Assembly: GCF_023715535.1 (NCBI RefSeq)
Contig: NZ_JAMBOI010000002.1
Coordinates: 248,001 to 312,000 of the forward strand
From: Sporosarcina luteola
Lineage (GTDB): Bacteria; Bacillota; Bacilli; Bacillales_A; Planococcaceae
Direction: 5' to 3'
DNA length: 64,000 nucleotides
Under the pieces are notes generated by a model, which did no database searches, was not told where the DNA came from, and was given only the letters and a program-made list of their open reading frames with translations. The first letter of the stretch is position 1, and the number at the start of each line of letters is the position of its first letter. Below, piece by piece: positions 20,582 to 29,497 of this stretch. Made by a program: the position numbers and the translations under genes.

Positions 20582-22150
20582 TCATTTTGCATATTCGACT
20601 GCACGCGTTTCGCGAATGACCGTCACTTTGATGTGACCCGGATAATCGAGTTCTTCCTCGATCCGTTTCCGAATATCCCTAGCCAGGCGATGAGCTGTAA
20701 TATCATCAATCTGGTCTGGTCGTACAATGATGCGGACTTCACGGCCCGCTTGAATGGCGAATGATTTTTCCACGCCCTCGTATGATTCCGAAATCTCTTC
20801 GAGTTTTTGTAGTCTACGAATATAATTTTCCAGTGTTTCACTGCGTGCACCCGGCCTAGCTGCCGATAATGCGTCAGCAGCAGCTACCAGTACTGCGATG
20901 ACTGAAGTTGCTTCCTCGTCGCCATGATGGGAAGCGATACTGTTGATGACAACAGGGTGCTCCTTGTACTTCGTTGCAAGCTCAACTCCGATTTGGACAT
21001 GGCTTCCTTCGACTTCATGGTCGATTGCCTTTCCGATATCGTGGAGAAGACCTGCACGCCTTGCAAGAGTGACGTCTTCGCCAACTTCAGCTGCCAACAA
21101 TCCCGCAAGATAAGCGACTTCAACAGAGTGCTTTAGGACGTTTTGACCGTAGCTTGTACGGAAATGCAATCTTCCAAGGATTTTGATCAGATCCGGATGC
21201 AAATTATGAACGCCTACATCGAATGTAGTCTGTTCCCCTTTTTCACGGATCAATTCATCCACTTCCCTACGCGCCTTATCCACCATCTCTTCAATGCGCG
21301 CCGGGTGGATCCTGCCATCTTGCACGAGTTTTTCGAGTGCGAGGCGGGCAGTTTCACGACGTACAGGATCGAACCCGGAAAGGATTACAGCTTCCGGCGT
21401 ATCGTCGATGATCAGATCGATACCAGTCAGTGTTTCCAATGTCCTGATATTTCGACCTTCCCTTCCGATGATACGGCCTTTCATTTCATCGTTCGGCAAG
21501 TTCACGACAGACACGGTTGTTTCTGCAACATGGTCTGCTGCAAAACGTTGCAATGCAAGGGAAAGGATTTCACGGGCTTTCTTTTCAGATTCCTCTTTTG
21601 CACGTTGCTCCGACTCTTTCGTCATTACTGCGATATCTGTGGAAAGTTCCTTCTCGACGTCATCCAGGATGATCCGTTTCGCTTCATCCCGTGTAAGAGC
21701 CGAGATTCTTTCAAGTTCCGTCTGTTGTGTCGCAACAAGATCTTCCGCCTTGCGTTCCATTTGTTCAATATGCTGTTGTCTACTGGATAGCGCATCATCT
21801 TTGCGTTCCAGCCCTGCTTCTCTTTTATTGAGAGCATCATCTTTGCGGTCTAGATTTTCTTCCCGTTGCAAAAGGCGGTTTTCCTGCTTTTGCAGTTCCG
21901 CTCTTCGTTCACGGATTTCTGATTCCGCTTCAATTCTCAGTTTGTGATTTTCATCTTTCGCTTCTAACAGTGCCTCTTTTTTCAAAGCCTCCGCTTCACG
22001 TTTCGCATCTTCCACGATTTGTTCGGCAGAGTTTTTGGCACCCGTCACTCTCGAATCATTCACTTTTTTGATAACTAAATAGATAACAACTGCACCGACG
22101 AATAGACCGGCCAAAGCGGAGATGATGATTCCGATGATTCCATCTGGCAT
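20582..22150 (-). CDS. rny: ribonuclease Y
   Basis: Membrane-anchored endoribonuclease that starts mRNA decay in Bacilli. 522 residues. An N-terminal transmembrane helix (about 5-24) is followed by a long charged coiled coil (about 28-195), a KH domain ([15 protein letters not shown]) and an HD domain with [10 protein letters not shown] near residue 370. The ATG at 22150 is chosen: the ribosome binding site AGGAGGTGA places it eight bases downstream, while the GTG inside that site would be too close. A TTGACA-17-TACAAT promoter precedes it. The RicAFT subunit YmcA encoded nearby modulates this enzyme. Confidence 0.98.
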   Translation of the reverse strand: MPDGIIGIIISALAGLFVGAVVIYLVIKKVNDSRVTGAKNSAEQIVEDAKREAEALKKEALLEAKDENHKLRIEAESEIRERRAELQKQENRLLQREENLDRKDDALNKREAGLERKDDALSSRQQHIEQMERKAEDLVATQQTELERISALTRDEAKRIILDDVEKELSTDIAVMTKESEQRAKEESEKKAREILSLALQRFAADHVAETTVSVVNLPNDEMKGRIIGREGRNIRTLETLTGIDLIIDDTPEAVILSGFDPVRRETARLALEKLVQDGRIHPARIEEMVDKARREVDELIREKGEQTTFDVGVHNLHPDLIKILGRLHFRTSYGQNVLKHSVEVAYLAGLLAAEVGEDVTLARRAGLLHDIGKAIDHEVEGSHVQIGVELATKYKEHPVVINSIASHHGDEEATSVIAVLVAAADALSAARPGARSETLENYIRRLQKLEEISESYEGVEKSFAIQAGREVRIIVRPDQIDDITAHRLARDIRKRIEEELDYPGHIKVTVIRETRAVEYAK

Positions 22151-22255
22151 CCAGGTCACCTCCTCCTGCTATTCTTTTCGTTTTCAGTCGGCTCGTATAT
22201 TAACATTCAACATACTGCCATTATGATTTCATTGGTGTGAAATTATACAATTCTA

Positions 22256-22284
22256 ATTGTATCTATGAAATTTTGACATGTCAA
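22256..22284 (-). promoter_or_regulatory. rny sigma-A promoter
   Basis: Minus-strand TTGACA (22279-22284), 17-bp spacer, TACAAT (22256-22261). A second TATAAT lies about 17 bp further downstream with only a weak -35. Confidence 0.8.
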
Positions 22285-22317
22285 GGATTGTAAAGCTTGA
22301 GACTATGTTTTCCGAAG

Positions 22318-22378
22318 CTTACCGCTCGCTTTCCGTGGGCGAGCGTCGAACGGACGCTTCTCCAAACCGAATAGCTTT
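22318..22378. repeat. partial copy of a dispersed intergenic hairpin element
   Basis: Contains a 7-bp inverted repeat CGCTCGC/GCGAGCG (22323-22329 and 22339-22345) around CGCTTTCCGTGGGC, a motif shared with the larger element at 49007-49136. GC content is higher than the AT-rich sequence around it. It lies between the recA terminator and the rny promoter. Confidence 0.45.
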
Positions 22379-22392
22379 TAAAACTTCAAATA

Positions 22393-22421
22393 CAAAACGG
22401 ACCGCCCATTGAAGGCAGTCC
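22393..22421 (-). terminator. recA terminator
   Basis: CGGACCGCC (22397-22405) pairs with GGCAGTCCG (22413-22421, one G-U pair in minus-strand RNA), 7-nt loop, followed on the minus strand by TTTTGTATTTG. Confidence 0.87.
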
Positions 22422-22433
22422 GCATATAATCAA

Positions 22434-23495
22434 TTATTTTTCTTCTTCTAGAAGTAATAGATCTAGTTCTTCTTCGTCCTCGCTATGCGCTGCAATAACG
22501 TAGTTGGCAGCAGCCATCCCATAAGAAGCACGGATTTTGTTTGCGATTTCCGAACGGATATCCGGGTTTTCCTTCAGGAATGTCTTCGCATTTTCACGTC
22601 CTTGGCCAAGGCGCTCTCCTTCATAGGAATACCATGCGCCGCTCTTTTGTACAATTTCAAGCTCGGCACCAAGGTCGACGATTTCACCTTCTCTGGAAAT
22701 CCCTTCCCCATACATGATATCCACTTCCGCAGTACGGAATGGAGGAGCGACTTTGTTTTTCACGACACGAATACGTGTTTTGTTACCCATGATGTCGTTT
22801 CCTTGTTTAATAGCTTCACCACGACGTACTTCCAAACGGACCGACGAATAGAATTTCAATGCGCGACCGCCAGGTGTCACTTCTGGATTTCCGAACATGA
22901 CGCCTACTTTTTCACGGATTTGGTTGATGAACACTGCAATGGTCTTCGATTTATTGATAGCGCCGGACAATTTACGAAGAGCTTGGGACATGAGACGGGC
23001 TTGCAAGCCGACATGAGAGTCGCCCATTTCCCCTTCGATTTCCGCTTTTGGCACCAATGCTGCAACGGAGTCAATGACGACGATATCGATTGCACCGCTT
23101 CGAACGAGTGCTTCTGCAATTTCAAGCGCTTGTTCGCCCGTATCAGGCTGGGATAATAGCAATTCATCAATATTCACGCCAAGCTTTTGTGCATAAACCG
23201 GATCCAGCGCATGCTCAGCATCGATAAACGCTGCTTGTCCGCCTGAAGCTTGTACTTCCGCAATTGCATGCAATGCAACAGTTGTCTTACCGGAGCTCTC
23301 TGGTCCATAGATTTCAATGACGCGTCCTCTTGGATAGCCGCCAACCCCTAATGCTGCATCCAAAGCAAGCGAGCCGGTTGAAGACGTTGAAATCTCCCGA
23401 TCGGTCTTTTCCCCCAATTTCATGACAGAACCTTTCCCGAATTGTTTTTCAATTTGTTTCAAAGCTTGGTCCAAAGCTGCTTTACGATCGCTCAA
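22434..23495 (-). CDS. recA: recombinase RecA
   Basis: ATP-dependent strand-exchange protein and coprotease for LexA cleavage. 353 residues. Walker A GPESSGKT at 64-71, the L1/L2 DNA-binding regions ([36 protein letters not shown]) and the acidic C-terminus ([14 protein letters not shown]) are all present. The start codon is TTG with GGGAGG eight bases upstream; the N-terminus [12 protein letters not shown] matches the family. It has its own promoter and LexA-like box, and also lies downstream of pgsA-cinA. Confidence 0.98.
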   Translation of the reverse strand: MSDRKAALDQALKQIEKQFGKGSVMKLGEKTDREISTSSTGSLALDAALGVGGYPRGRVIEIYGPESSGKTTVALHAIAEVQASGGQAAFIDAEHALDPVYAQKLGVNIDELLLSQPDTGEQALEIAEALVRSGAIDIVVIDSVAALVPKAEIEGEMGDSHVGLQARLMSQALRKLSGAINKSKTIAVFINQIREKVGVMFGNPEVTPGGRALKFYSSVRLEVRRGEAIKQGNDIMGNKTRIRVVKNKVAPPFRTAEVDIMYGEGISREGEIVDLGAELEIVQKSGAWYSYEGERLGQGRENAKTFLKENPDIRSEIANKIRASYGMAAANYVIAAHSEDEEELDLLLLEEEK

Positions 23496-23541
23496 AAACG
23501 ATTCCTCCCTTAAAAGGCGTTATTCTTTTCTTCCTGTCTCT

Positions 23542-23570
23542 ACTATACTCCTTTTATGAGAAATACTCAA
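23542..23570 (-). promoter_or_regulatory. recA sigma-A promoter
   Basis: Minus-strand TTGAGT (23565-23570), 17-bp spacer, TATAGT (23542-23547), about 45 bp upstream of the TTG start. Confidence 0.82.
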
Positions 23571-23578
23571 ATGAAAAA

Positions 23579-23592
23579 CGAACGCTTATTCG
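23579..23592. promoter_or_regulatory. recA SOS box
   Basis: Minus-strand CGAATAAGCGTTCG differs at one position from CGAAC-N4-GTTCG. It ends 9 bp upstream of the recA -35 element, consistent with LexA repression. Confidence 0.8.
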
Positions 23593-23613
23593 ATTTATTT
23601 TATCAAAAACAAT

Positions 23614-23670
23614 TTTTAAATGAGAATGAGGCTCAAAAATGTATTTTAAATGAGAATAGGGGGCAAAAAT
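23614..23670. repeat. two-copy 30-bp direct repeat between cinA and recA
   Basis: TTTTAAATGAGAAT plus an AG/C-rich stretch and CAAAAAT occurs at 23614-23640 and again at 23644-23670, exactly 30 bp apart with a few differences. The second copy ends at the first base of the cinA stop codon. Function unknown. Confidence 0.75.
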
Positions 23671-24923
23671 CAAATTCCCGATTCCCTTTTCTTCATTTCT
23701 TGAATGAGATAATAGAGAGCGAATCTGGCTGCGCGTTTCCGGTTGGCATTTCTGGATCCTGAAAGGTTCAGTTTATATGTTTCCACTTTTCCATCCTGCA
23801 AAGTAATCCCGATCCATACAGTCCCCATCGGTTTTCCGTCATGCGGATCCGGTCCGGCCGCACCCGTCAATCCAATGCCGATGTCCGAACCGAATTTCCG
23901 TTTTACATTCCGCGCAAGTGCCGCTGCGCATTCCGGACTGACAACGCCGAACTCATCCAGCAAGGAAGCAGGAATATCCAACTGGACCTTCTTAGCTTCC
24001 TCATCATAGACGACCACGCCGCCTTTCAGGGAGGAACTGATGCCTGGTACATCAGCCAATTCCGCCATAAAGAGACCAGCTGTCAAGCTTTCAGCAGCGG
24101 CGATTGTCAACTGGCTTCCTATTAATAATTCAGCCGCTTTTGATGACAACGTATCATCGTCTGTGCCGTAGATGAATTGACCGACCAATGAACGGATTTC
24201 TGCTTCTACAGGCGCTATAAAGTTTTTCGCCGCCTCAATCGATTGAGCTTTTGCAGTTAATCGTAAAATCACTGAATCTGGTGATGCCAAAGGGGCAACT
24301 GTCGGATTTGTCTGGTTCTCCAAAATCGACTGGACCCGATACTCGAGCTCTGCTTCGCCAATTCCGTAAAATTTCAATACACGGGAAACGATGACTTCAC
24401 GTTTCCCTAAAGTCCCGAGTAAATAGGGAATCGCTTCATTTTCAAACATCGGTCCCATCTCATGAGGCGGTCCAGGTACTAAAATATAACTTATACCATT
24501 CTTTTCAATAGCCATTCCGGGTGCCATCCCGTGATTATTCATCAAAACTGTCGAACCAGAGAGCACAAGCGCCTGCTTCTTGTTATTTTCAGTCATTATC
24601 CTGCCTGTCCGATTGAAATACGCTTCAATGGATAATAGTGCTGACTGATCGCTTTCAAGTTCAGCCCCAAGCATCTTGGCAATCGTTTCTTTCGTCAAAT
24701 CATCCTTTGTCGGACCTAGCCCTCCTGAAAAGACGATAAGGTCGACACGGTTCTGCGCAATCATTATCGCTTCCTCTAACCTTTTAGGATTGTCCCCGAC
24801 GACAGTATGGTAGTACACATCGATGCCGGCTTCTGCAAGACGTGAAGAAATGAACGCCGCATTCGTATTTGTAATCTGGCCTAATAGAAGCTCCGATCCT
24901 ACTGCGATGATTTCCGCTTTCAT
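23670..24923 (-). CDS. cinA: CinA family competence/damage-inducible protein (nicotinamide-nucleotide amidase type)
   Basis: Two-domain protein of 417 residues. The N-terminal MoCF-like domain starts AEIIAVGSELLLGQITNTN and contains VFSGGLGPTKDD; the C-terminal CinA amidase domain carries TIAAAESLTAGL and GIGLTGAAGPD, the region associated with NMN deamidation in homologs. In B. subtilis cinA precedes recA and is expressed in competence. The ATG has GGAGATG upstream and follows pgsA by 12 bp. It reaches recA through a repeat-containing gap with the recA promoter. Confidence 0.95.
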   Translation of the reverse strand: MKAEIIAVGSELLLGQITNTNAAFISSRLAEAGIDVYYHTVVGDNPKRLEEAIMIAQNRVDLIVFSGGLGPTKDDLTKETIAKMLGAELESDQSALLSIEAYFNRTGRIMTENNKKQALVLSGSTVLMNNHGMAPGMAIEKNGISYILVPGPPHEMGPMFENEAIPYLLGTLGKREVIVSRVLKFYGIGEAELEYRVQSILENQTNPTVAPLASPDSVILRLTAKAQSIEAAKNFIAPVEAEIRSLVGQFIYGTDDDTLSSKAAELLIGSQLTIAAAESLTAGLFMAELADVPGISSSLKGGVVVYDEEAKKVQLDIPASLLDEFGVVSPECAAALARNVKRKFGSDIGIGLTGAAGPDPHDGKPMGTVWIGITLQDGKVETYKLNLSGSRNANRKRAARFALYYLIQEMKKRESGI

Positions 24924-24935
24924 TCCGACATCTCC

Positions 24936-25514
24936 TTACATGGAGTCAAGTAAGACCCTCCGGTTTTTATAAAAATAGTCCGCGCCTGACCAAATTGTAA
25001 AGAACAAGGCAATATAAAGCATGATCGAACCGAATGGAAAATTGATCGCTTCAAAGAAAATGTTATTAAGCAATAGCGAAGCGATAGCGACCAGTTGAGT
25101 CGCTGTTTTTATTTTCCCCAATTGGTTTGCTGCCACTACTTCACCGCCACCCGCAAGGATAAGCCTCAATCCCGTGACGGCGAACTCTCTGCTGATGATA
25201 ATGATGACGATCCATGAAGCGGCAGATCCCAATTCAACTAAAATGATGAGCGCAGCTGAAACGAGAAGTTTATCCGCGAGCGGATCAAGAAATTTCCCCA
25301 TATTCGTTACAAGATTATATTTCCTCGCCAAATGGCCATCGAACCAGTCTGTTGCTGCGGCAATGATGAACAACAACGCACCGATCAGATGCTCCACGGA
25401 GAGAATGGTGCCTCCAATTGCAAATGATCCTAATCCGAAGTCCACCACCATGAAAATAATGAATATCGGGATGAGCACAATTCGGGACACTGTAATTTTA
25501 TTTGGTAAATTCAA
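24936..25514 (-). CDS. pgsA: CDP-diacylglycerol-glycerol-3-phosphate 3-phosphatidyltransferase
   Basis: Integral membrane enzyme making phosphatidylglycerol phosphate, essential for anionic lipids. About 192 residues with several hydrophobic helices. The CDP-alcohol phosphotransferase motif is complete: DGHLARKYNLV followed by GKFLDPLADK. I place the start at TTG 25514, eight bases after the AGG of AGGTGAG, giving MNLPNKIT as in B. subtilis (MFNLPNKIT); a GTG at 25523 lies inside that ribosome binding site. A terminator-like hairpin ends just upstream, so expression depends on read-through or an upstream internal promoter. Confidence 0.95.
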   Translation of the reverse strand: MNLPNKITVSRIVLIPIFIIFMVVDFGLGSFAIGGTILSVEHLIGALLFIIAAATDWFDGHLARKYNLVTNMGKFLDPLADKLLVSAALIILVELGSAASWIVIIIISREFAVTGLRLILAGGGEVVAANQLGKIKTATQLVAIASLLLNNIFFEAINFPFGSIMLYIALFFTIWSGADYFYKNRRVLLDSM

Positions 25515-25535
25515 TAGACTCACCTATCCTTCCGG

Positions 25536-25564
25536 AATGAAAAAAGTCATCTTTGTAGATGACT
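25536..25564 (-). terminator. terminator-like hairpin between ymfM and pgsA
   Basis: AGTCATCT (25545-25552) and AGATGACT (25557-25564) form an 8-bp stem with a 4-nt loop followed on the minus strand by TTTTTTCATT. It starts 5 nt after the ymfM stop and its U-tract almost touches the pgsA ribosome binding site, leaving no space for a promoter. Confidence 0.85.
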
Positions 25565-25569
25565 ATTTT

Positions 25570-26442
25570 TCATTTCTCATATTCTATAAAAATGTTTTGC
25601 GGTGACTTGTCTGTTACATACTCAAGCTTTTCCCCATTTACATAGATATCCGCAAATGAGGTCACCGCAACACGAATACGTACATGTTCAACATCCGAAA
25701 CATCCAACTCAATCGTTTCGCCGTTTTTCATAACCCTTGCTTGCGTTGTGAGTTCTTCTTTGTTTTCGTTCTGTACGCCTATCCAAGTATCTCCAAATGT
25801 ATCGATTTTCAGCTTGAATTCATCAGCGTCCGTCAAAGTATACGTAGAATCTTCCCCACTTGTGCCTACGTACGTGAGAGCTTGTTCCTTCACTACTTCC
25901 TCTGGTTCTGGATCGGTCTCAGTCGTCTCTTCCTTATCAGAATCGTCACCAGACGCACCGCCGTCTGTATCGGTATTGCCTGCAGGCGGCTGATTGCTAT
26001 CCATCGTAATTGGATTGTCCGGCTCCACATCCATCCCCGTTTTATTGGAAGCGTTCTTTTGGAAGAATGTCCAGATAACAACGATGATGACGATAATGAA
26101 TAATGCCACAATAAGTTTCGGAAACAACTCATTTAGACGGCTGTTGCCTAATCCGCGGCTTCTCGACATGGGAGGAGTGAGCTGCGCATTCTCTTCTTCG
26201 AGTTTTTCATGCATGGCCGATTCTTTATATAAGGATAACATTTCATCGGAATCCAAACCGACAGCTTCCGAATACTGCTTGATGAACGCACGTACATAGA
26301 AAGCGCCGGGCATCATGCTGTAATCTTCATTTTCAATACCGGAAAGGTACCGTTTTTGAATTTTAGTTATCGATTGCAAATCATCCAGTGAATATCCTTT
26401 AGCTGTTCTCGCCTCTTTAAGACGATCACCTAATCCGGTCAA
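25570..26442 (-). CDS. ymfM: RodZ-like helix-turn-helix membrane protein YmfM
   Basis: RodZ-type protein linked to rod-shape and cell-wall synthesis in family members. 290 residues: an N-terminal cytoplasmic HTH_25 domain (RLKEARTAKGYSLDDLQ...FYVRAFIKQY), one transmembrane helix (about 112-130), an acidic Thr/Asp/Glu-rich linker, and an extracytoplasmic DUF4115 domain. I choose TTG at 26442 because AGGTGAT places it at ideal spacing; GTG at 26451 sits within that site. It follows ymfK by 17 bp. Confidence 0.9.
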   Translation of the reverse strand: MTGLGDRLKEARTAKGYSLDDLQSITKIQKRYLSGIENEDYSMMPGAFYVRAFIKQYSEAVGLDSDEMLSLYKESAMHEKLEEENAQLTPPMSRSRGLGNSRLNELFPKLIVALFIIVIIVVIWTFFQKNASNKTGMDVEPDNPITMDSNQPPAGNTDTDGGASGDDSDKEETTETDPEPEEVVKEQALTYVGTSGEDSTYTLTDADEFKLKIDTFGDTWIGVQNENKEELTTQARVMKNGETIELDVSDVEHVRIRVAVTSFADIYVNGEKLEYVTDKSPQNIFIEYEK

Positions 26443-26459
26443 TTTTATCACCTGCCTGT

Positions 26460-27257
26460 TTAAAAGTTGAACGTACCAAACCCACCCATTGGTCCTACAT
26501 CGGACATCATATGGTTTTTCTCCATCATTTCATATGTAATTTCCTGGTCGGGGTCTGTCCGTAATTCGATAATATAATCAAAATCTTCCATGTCGTATTC
26601 AGAATGCTGAACGAACATGTCAGGGTGTTCGACCACTTTGATGGTAGGCATGCTCATCATTTCACGGACAAGCTGCATATGCCTTTCATCACCGGATTTA
26701 CGCGTGACGATGCCGTCGAGGATAAATATATTATCCTTCGAAAACTCATCTCCCGCCAAGGTGTTCCGTACGGTCTGTTTGATCATCGTGGAAGAAAGGA
26801 AAATCCATTTCTTATTCGCACACACACTTGCGGCCACGACGGATTCCGTCTTTCCGACCCTAGGCATACCCCGGATGCCGATCAATTTATGGCCTTCCTG
26901 CTTGAACAGCTCCGCCATGAAATCTACGAGGACACCCAATTCGCTGCGAATGAATCTGAATGTTTTCCGATCATCCACATCCCGTTGAATGTAACGTCCA
27001 TGCCTCACTGCCAAAATATCGCGCAATTTCGGTTCACGGATCTTTTTCACTTGAATGGTTTCCATCGTGGATGCAATTAATTCGAAGCGCTTAATCTGAT
27101 CGTCATTCTCAGTTCGGACTAGCATGCCGCGATGTCCGCCGTCCACACCGTTGATCGTTACAATATTGACGCGCAGCATCCCTAATAGGGAAGCGATGTC
27201 TCCGAGCAAGCCTGGCCGATTCACCTGTATCTCATATTCGACATACCATTCACCCAT
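26460..27257 (-). CDS. ymfK: YmfK family protein (DUF3388)
   Basis: A 265-residue protein of the DUF3388 family. The N-terminal part (YEIQVNRPGLLGDIASLLGML...NIVTINGVD) resembles an ACT ligand-binding domain; the middle has GMPRVGKTESVVA, a P-loop-like sequence, suggesting nucleotide binding. Function unknown. The start is the ATG at 27257, eight bases after GGAGGGG. It is the first gene after a strong promoter and leads into ymfM. Confidence 0.88.
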   Translation of the reverse strand: MGEWYVEYEIQVNRPGLLGDIASLLGMLRVNIVTINGVDGGHRGMLVRTENDDQIKRFELIASTMETIQVKKIREPKLRDILAVRHGRYIQRDVDDRKTFRFIRSELGVLVDFMAELFKQEGHKLIGIRGMPRVGKTESVVAASVCANKKWIFLSSTMIKQTVRNTLAGDEFSKDNIFILDGIVTRKSGDERHMQLVREMMSMPTIKVVEHPDMFVQHSEYDMEDFDYIIELRTDPDQEITYEMMEKNHMMSDVGPMGGFGTFNF

Positions 27258-27298
27258 TCGACACACCCCTCCGAACCATTTTCACTATAGCGAATTTG

Positions 27299-27327
27299 AT
27301 TATACGGCCCCTTTTAGAACGGTTCAA
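27299..27327 (-). promoter_or_regulatory. ymfK operon sigma-A promoter
   Basis: Minus-strand TTGAAC (27322-27327), 17-bp spacer, TATAAT (27299-27304), about 40 bp upstream of ymfK. It probably drives ymfK-ymfM and, by read-through, pgsA-cinA. Confidence 0.85.
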
Positions 27328-27384
27328 GTAGTAGGACGCAAAAGACGCAACTTAGTTCTATAATAACGGATTCGACAGCTGAAG

Positions 27385-27424
27385 AAAAGGAAAAAAGAAA
27401 AAGGGGATAATTGTCTCCCCTATA
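27385..27424 (-). terminator. terminator after ymfI
   Basis: AGGGG/CCCCT inverted repeat around GATAATTGTCT-type loop sequence, followed on the minus strand by TTTTCTTTTTTCC. The stem is short; boundaries are approximate. Confidence 0.65.
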
Positions 27425-27466
27425 ACATCAATTACATCACGGCGTAATTGCGTACTGATTTCAAGT

Positions 27467-28195
27467 TCAGATATACCATCCGCCATTGAGCTTCAAAACT
27501 TCCCCCGTCATATAATCCGCTCTTCCGCTGAGAAGGAAGCTAGCAAGATCAGCCACTTGCTCAGGCTGGCCGGTTGACTGAAGAGGTATTTCATCCAGGA
27601 CGAGTTGTTTATCATCCAATGACAATTCGCTATTCATTTCAGTTTCGATCCAGCCAGGCGCAATGGCGTTCACCCGTGTTCCCGTATAAGCTGCCTCTTT
27701 TGCATACGCTTTGACGAATGCATGCTGGGCTCCCTTCACGGCGGAATACATCACTTCCCCTGCTGCACCCGTATTCCCCCAAATCGAACCGATGAATAGG
27801 ACGTATGAAACGGGATGGCTGCGCAACTGGGGGGATGTGAGGCTTATGAACAGTGCGGGGTTCCGCATATGCACAAGCCATAAAGCATCCATGTCATCGC
27901 TATTCGTGTCGGTCAATAATTTCAACACCGACTGCCCGAGAGCGACAACAATCGCTTGGACTTGTCCCACTTGCTCTGCAAGCCTCCAGGCGCCATCCTC
28001 CTTCGAAAAATCCGATTGTACAATGCGGAAGTCTCGTTCAGGATGTTTTTCTGTCAGTTTCCTCTGCAAGTCCAGCGCCCGCTCTTCGTTTCGGTTGTAA
28101 TGAAGATATAAGGTCCACCCGTCATCGGCAAGTTTGCGGCTAACCGCCTCCCCGATTCCTCCGGATGAACCGAGAATCACCGCGTGTCTAGTCAT
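27467..28195 (-). CDS. ymfI: SDR-family reductase YmfI (EF-P 5-aminopentanone reductase)
   Basis: Short-chain dehydrogenase/reductase of 242 residues. The NAD(P)-binding motif GSSGGIGEA is at the N-terminus; the catalytic Ser lies in GSIWGN and the Tyr/Lys pair in YSAVKG. B. subtilis YmfI converts the 5-aminopentanone group on elongation factor P to 5-aminopentanol, which aids translation of polyproline stretches and swarming. The gene starts one base after the ymfH stop, so ymfF-ymfH-ymfI form one unit, ended by a terminator. Confidence 0.93.
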   Translation of the reverse strand: MTRHAVILGSSGGIGEAVSRKLADDGWTLYLHYNRNEERALDLQRKLTEKHPERDFRIVQSDFSKEDGAWRLAEQVGQVQAIVVALGQSVLKLLTDTNSDDMDALWLVHMRNPALFISLTSPQLRSHPVSYVLFIGSIWGNTGAAGEVMYSAVKGAQHAFVKAYAKEAAYTGTRVNAIAPGWIETEMNSELSLDDKQLVLDEIPLQSTGQPEQVADLASFLLSGRADYMTGEVLKLNGGWYI

Positions 28196-28196
28196 T

Positions 28197-29495
28197 TCAG
28201 TCTTCTTTTGAACCGGGAATGATTGTCATGACGGTATGGCTTTCTTCGTTGGAGATTGTTGCGAATGCGTCCTTTAAATGTCCTATTTCAATATTTTCAA
28301 GTGTCGGCACAACATCGAATAAATTCATGTCATTGAAATTGTATTGAGTGAACTGATTGGAAATAAATTCAATGGAATTCAACGAACGCATGAATTGACC
28401 GATTCTTCGTTTTCTCGCGCGATTAAGATCATCCTCAGTAATCGTCCATTTTTCTGCCAATGACTTCATCGTACTACGAACTGCCGCTTCCAACTCTTCC
28501 GGGTTATCCGTATCCGATTCAACCATTGCGAATCCGAAGCCTTTCTCGAATACGAAATCATAGTGGTATGTTTCATCAATTAAATTATCATTGTACGCCT
28601 TTGTGTAGAATTCTGAAGTCCTCCCGAACAAAATATCGAGGAGAAGATTAACCGACAAATCCTGGCGGAGCATTTCATCTCCATCCAAAATTGTATGATT
28701 GCACTTCATACCGTAATTGAATTTTGGTCTTAGAACATCCATTTCCAGCACAGTTTTCTTCCTGTTCGCTTCTTTTGGCTCTTCAGGATACTTCCGTTTT
28801 ATTTCTTCGGGCTCGGAAAACTCCTTGCTGTTTTGGTCTTCTCGGATAAAGCTCATCATTTCATCCGGATCTACAGCACCTATGACGAATACAGTCATAT
28901 TCGAAGGATGATAAAACGTTTCATAACATTCAGTCAGGTGCTCTGCAGTAATTTCTTGGATTGTATCGACGGTTCCCGCAATATCGATATTGACAGGAAA
29001 TTCTTTGTATAAGCTTTGAATCGTCCCAAAATAATTCCGCCAATCAGGATTGTCATCATACATCGTAATTTCCTGTGTGATGATGCCCTTTTCTTTCTCC
29101 ACTTTTTCTTTTGTGAAATAAGGCTCCTGCACAAAATCGAGCAGCACTTTAGTATTTTCATATAAGTTATTGGTCGTGGAGAACAAATAGGATGTTCGCG
29201 TGAATGAAGTGAATGCATTCGCGGAAGCGCCAAGGACGCCGAACTTCTGGAATACGTCCTCATCCTTCTTATCGAACATCTTATGCTCCAGGAAGTGGGC
29301 AATCCCGTCAGGCACTGTAACATATTCCTCCTTGCCCCTAGGAATGAACGTCCTGTCGATTGAACCATATTTCGTCGTAAACGTCACATACGTCTTCGAA
29401 AATCCACGCTTAGGCAATATATACACGTGCAGGCCATTGTCAAGCCTTTCGTGGAATAGGGTTTCCTGTAAGTTGTCAAAAGTAATTTTTTCCAT
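28197..29495 (-). CDS. ymfH: M16 family zinc peptidase YmfH
   Basis: Pitrilysin/insulinase-type (M16) peptidase-like protein, 432 residues. The inverted zinc motif HxxEH is present as HFLEH (67-71), so this is the catalytic-type member of the YmfF/YmfH pair. The second of two adjacent ATGs is chosen, seven bases after GAGAGG; the first overlaps the ymfF stop. Current annotation links the pair with EF-P 5-aminopentanol modification because of linkage to ymfI; a substrate is not known. Confidence 0.92.
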   Translation of the reverse strand: MEKITFDNLQETLFHERLDNGLHVYILPKRGFSKTYVTFTTKYGSIDRTFIPRGKEEYVTVPDGIAHFLEHKMFDKKDEDVFQKFGVLGASANAFTSFTRTSYLFSTTNNLYENTKVLLDFVQEPYFTKEKVEKEKGIITQEITMYDDNPDWRNYFGTIQSLYKEFPVNIDIAGTVDTIQEITAEHLTECYETFYHPSNMTVFVIGAVDPDEMMSFIREDQNSKEFSEPEEIKRKYPEEPKEANRKKTVLEMDVLRPKFNYGMKCNHTILDGDEMLRQDLSVNLLLDILFGRTSEFYTKAYNDNLIDETYHYDFVFEKGFGFAMVESDTDNPEELEAAVRSTMKSLAEKWTITEDDLNRARKRRIGQFMRSLNSIEFISNQFTQYNFNDMNLFDVVPTLENIEIGHLKDAFATISNEESHTVMTIIPGSKED

Positions 29496-29497
29496 CA

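Noticed and set aside
20623-21947. Long plus-strand frames opposite rny (for example 21143-21790 and 21294-21947).
   Set aside because: They are antisense shadows of a strongly conserved gene, with no ribosome binding sites and no recognisable domains.
22485-23156. 223-codon plus-strand frame opposite recA.
   Set aside because: Shadow of recA; composition follows the reverse complement of conserved codons and there is no start signal.
27360-27466. Small gene between ymfI and ymfK.
   Set aside because: Only short frames without ribosome binding sites; the region is explained by a promoter and a terminator.
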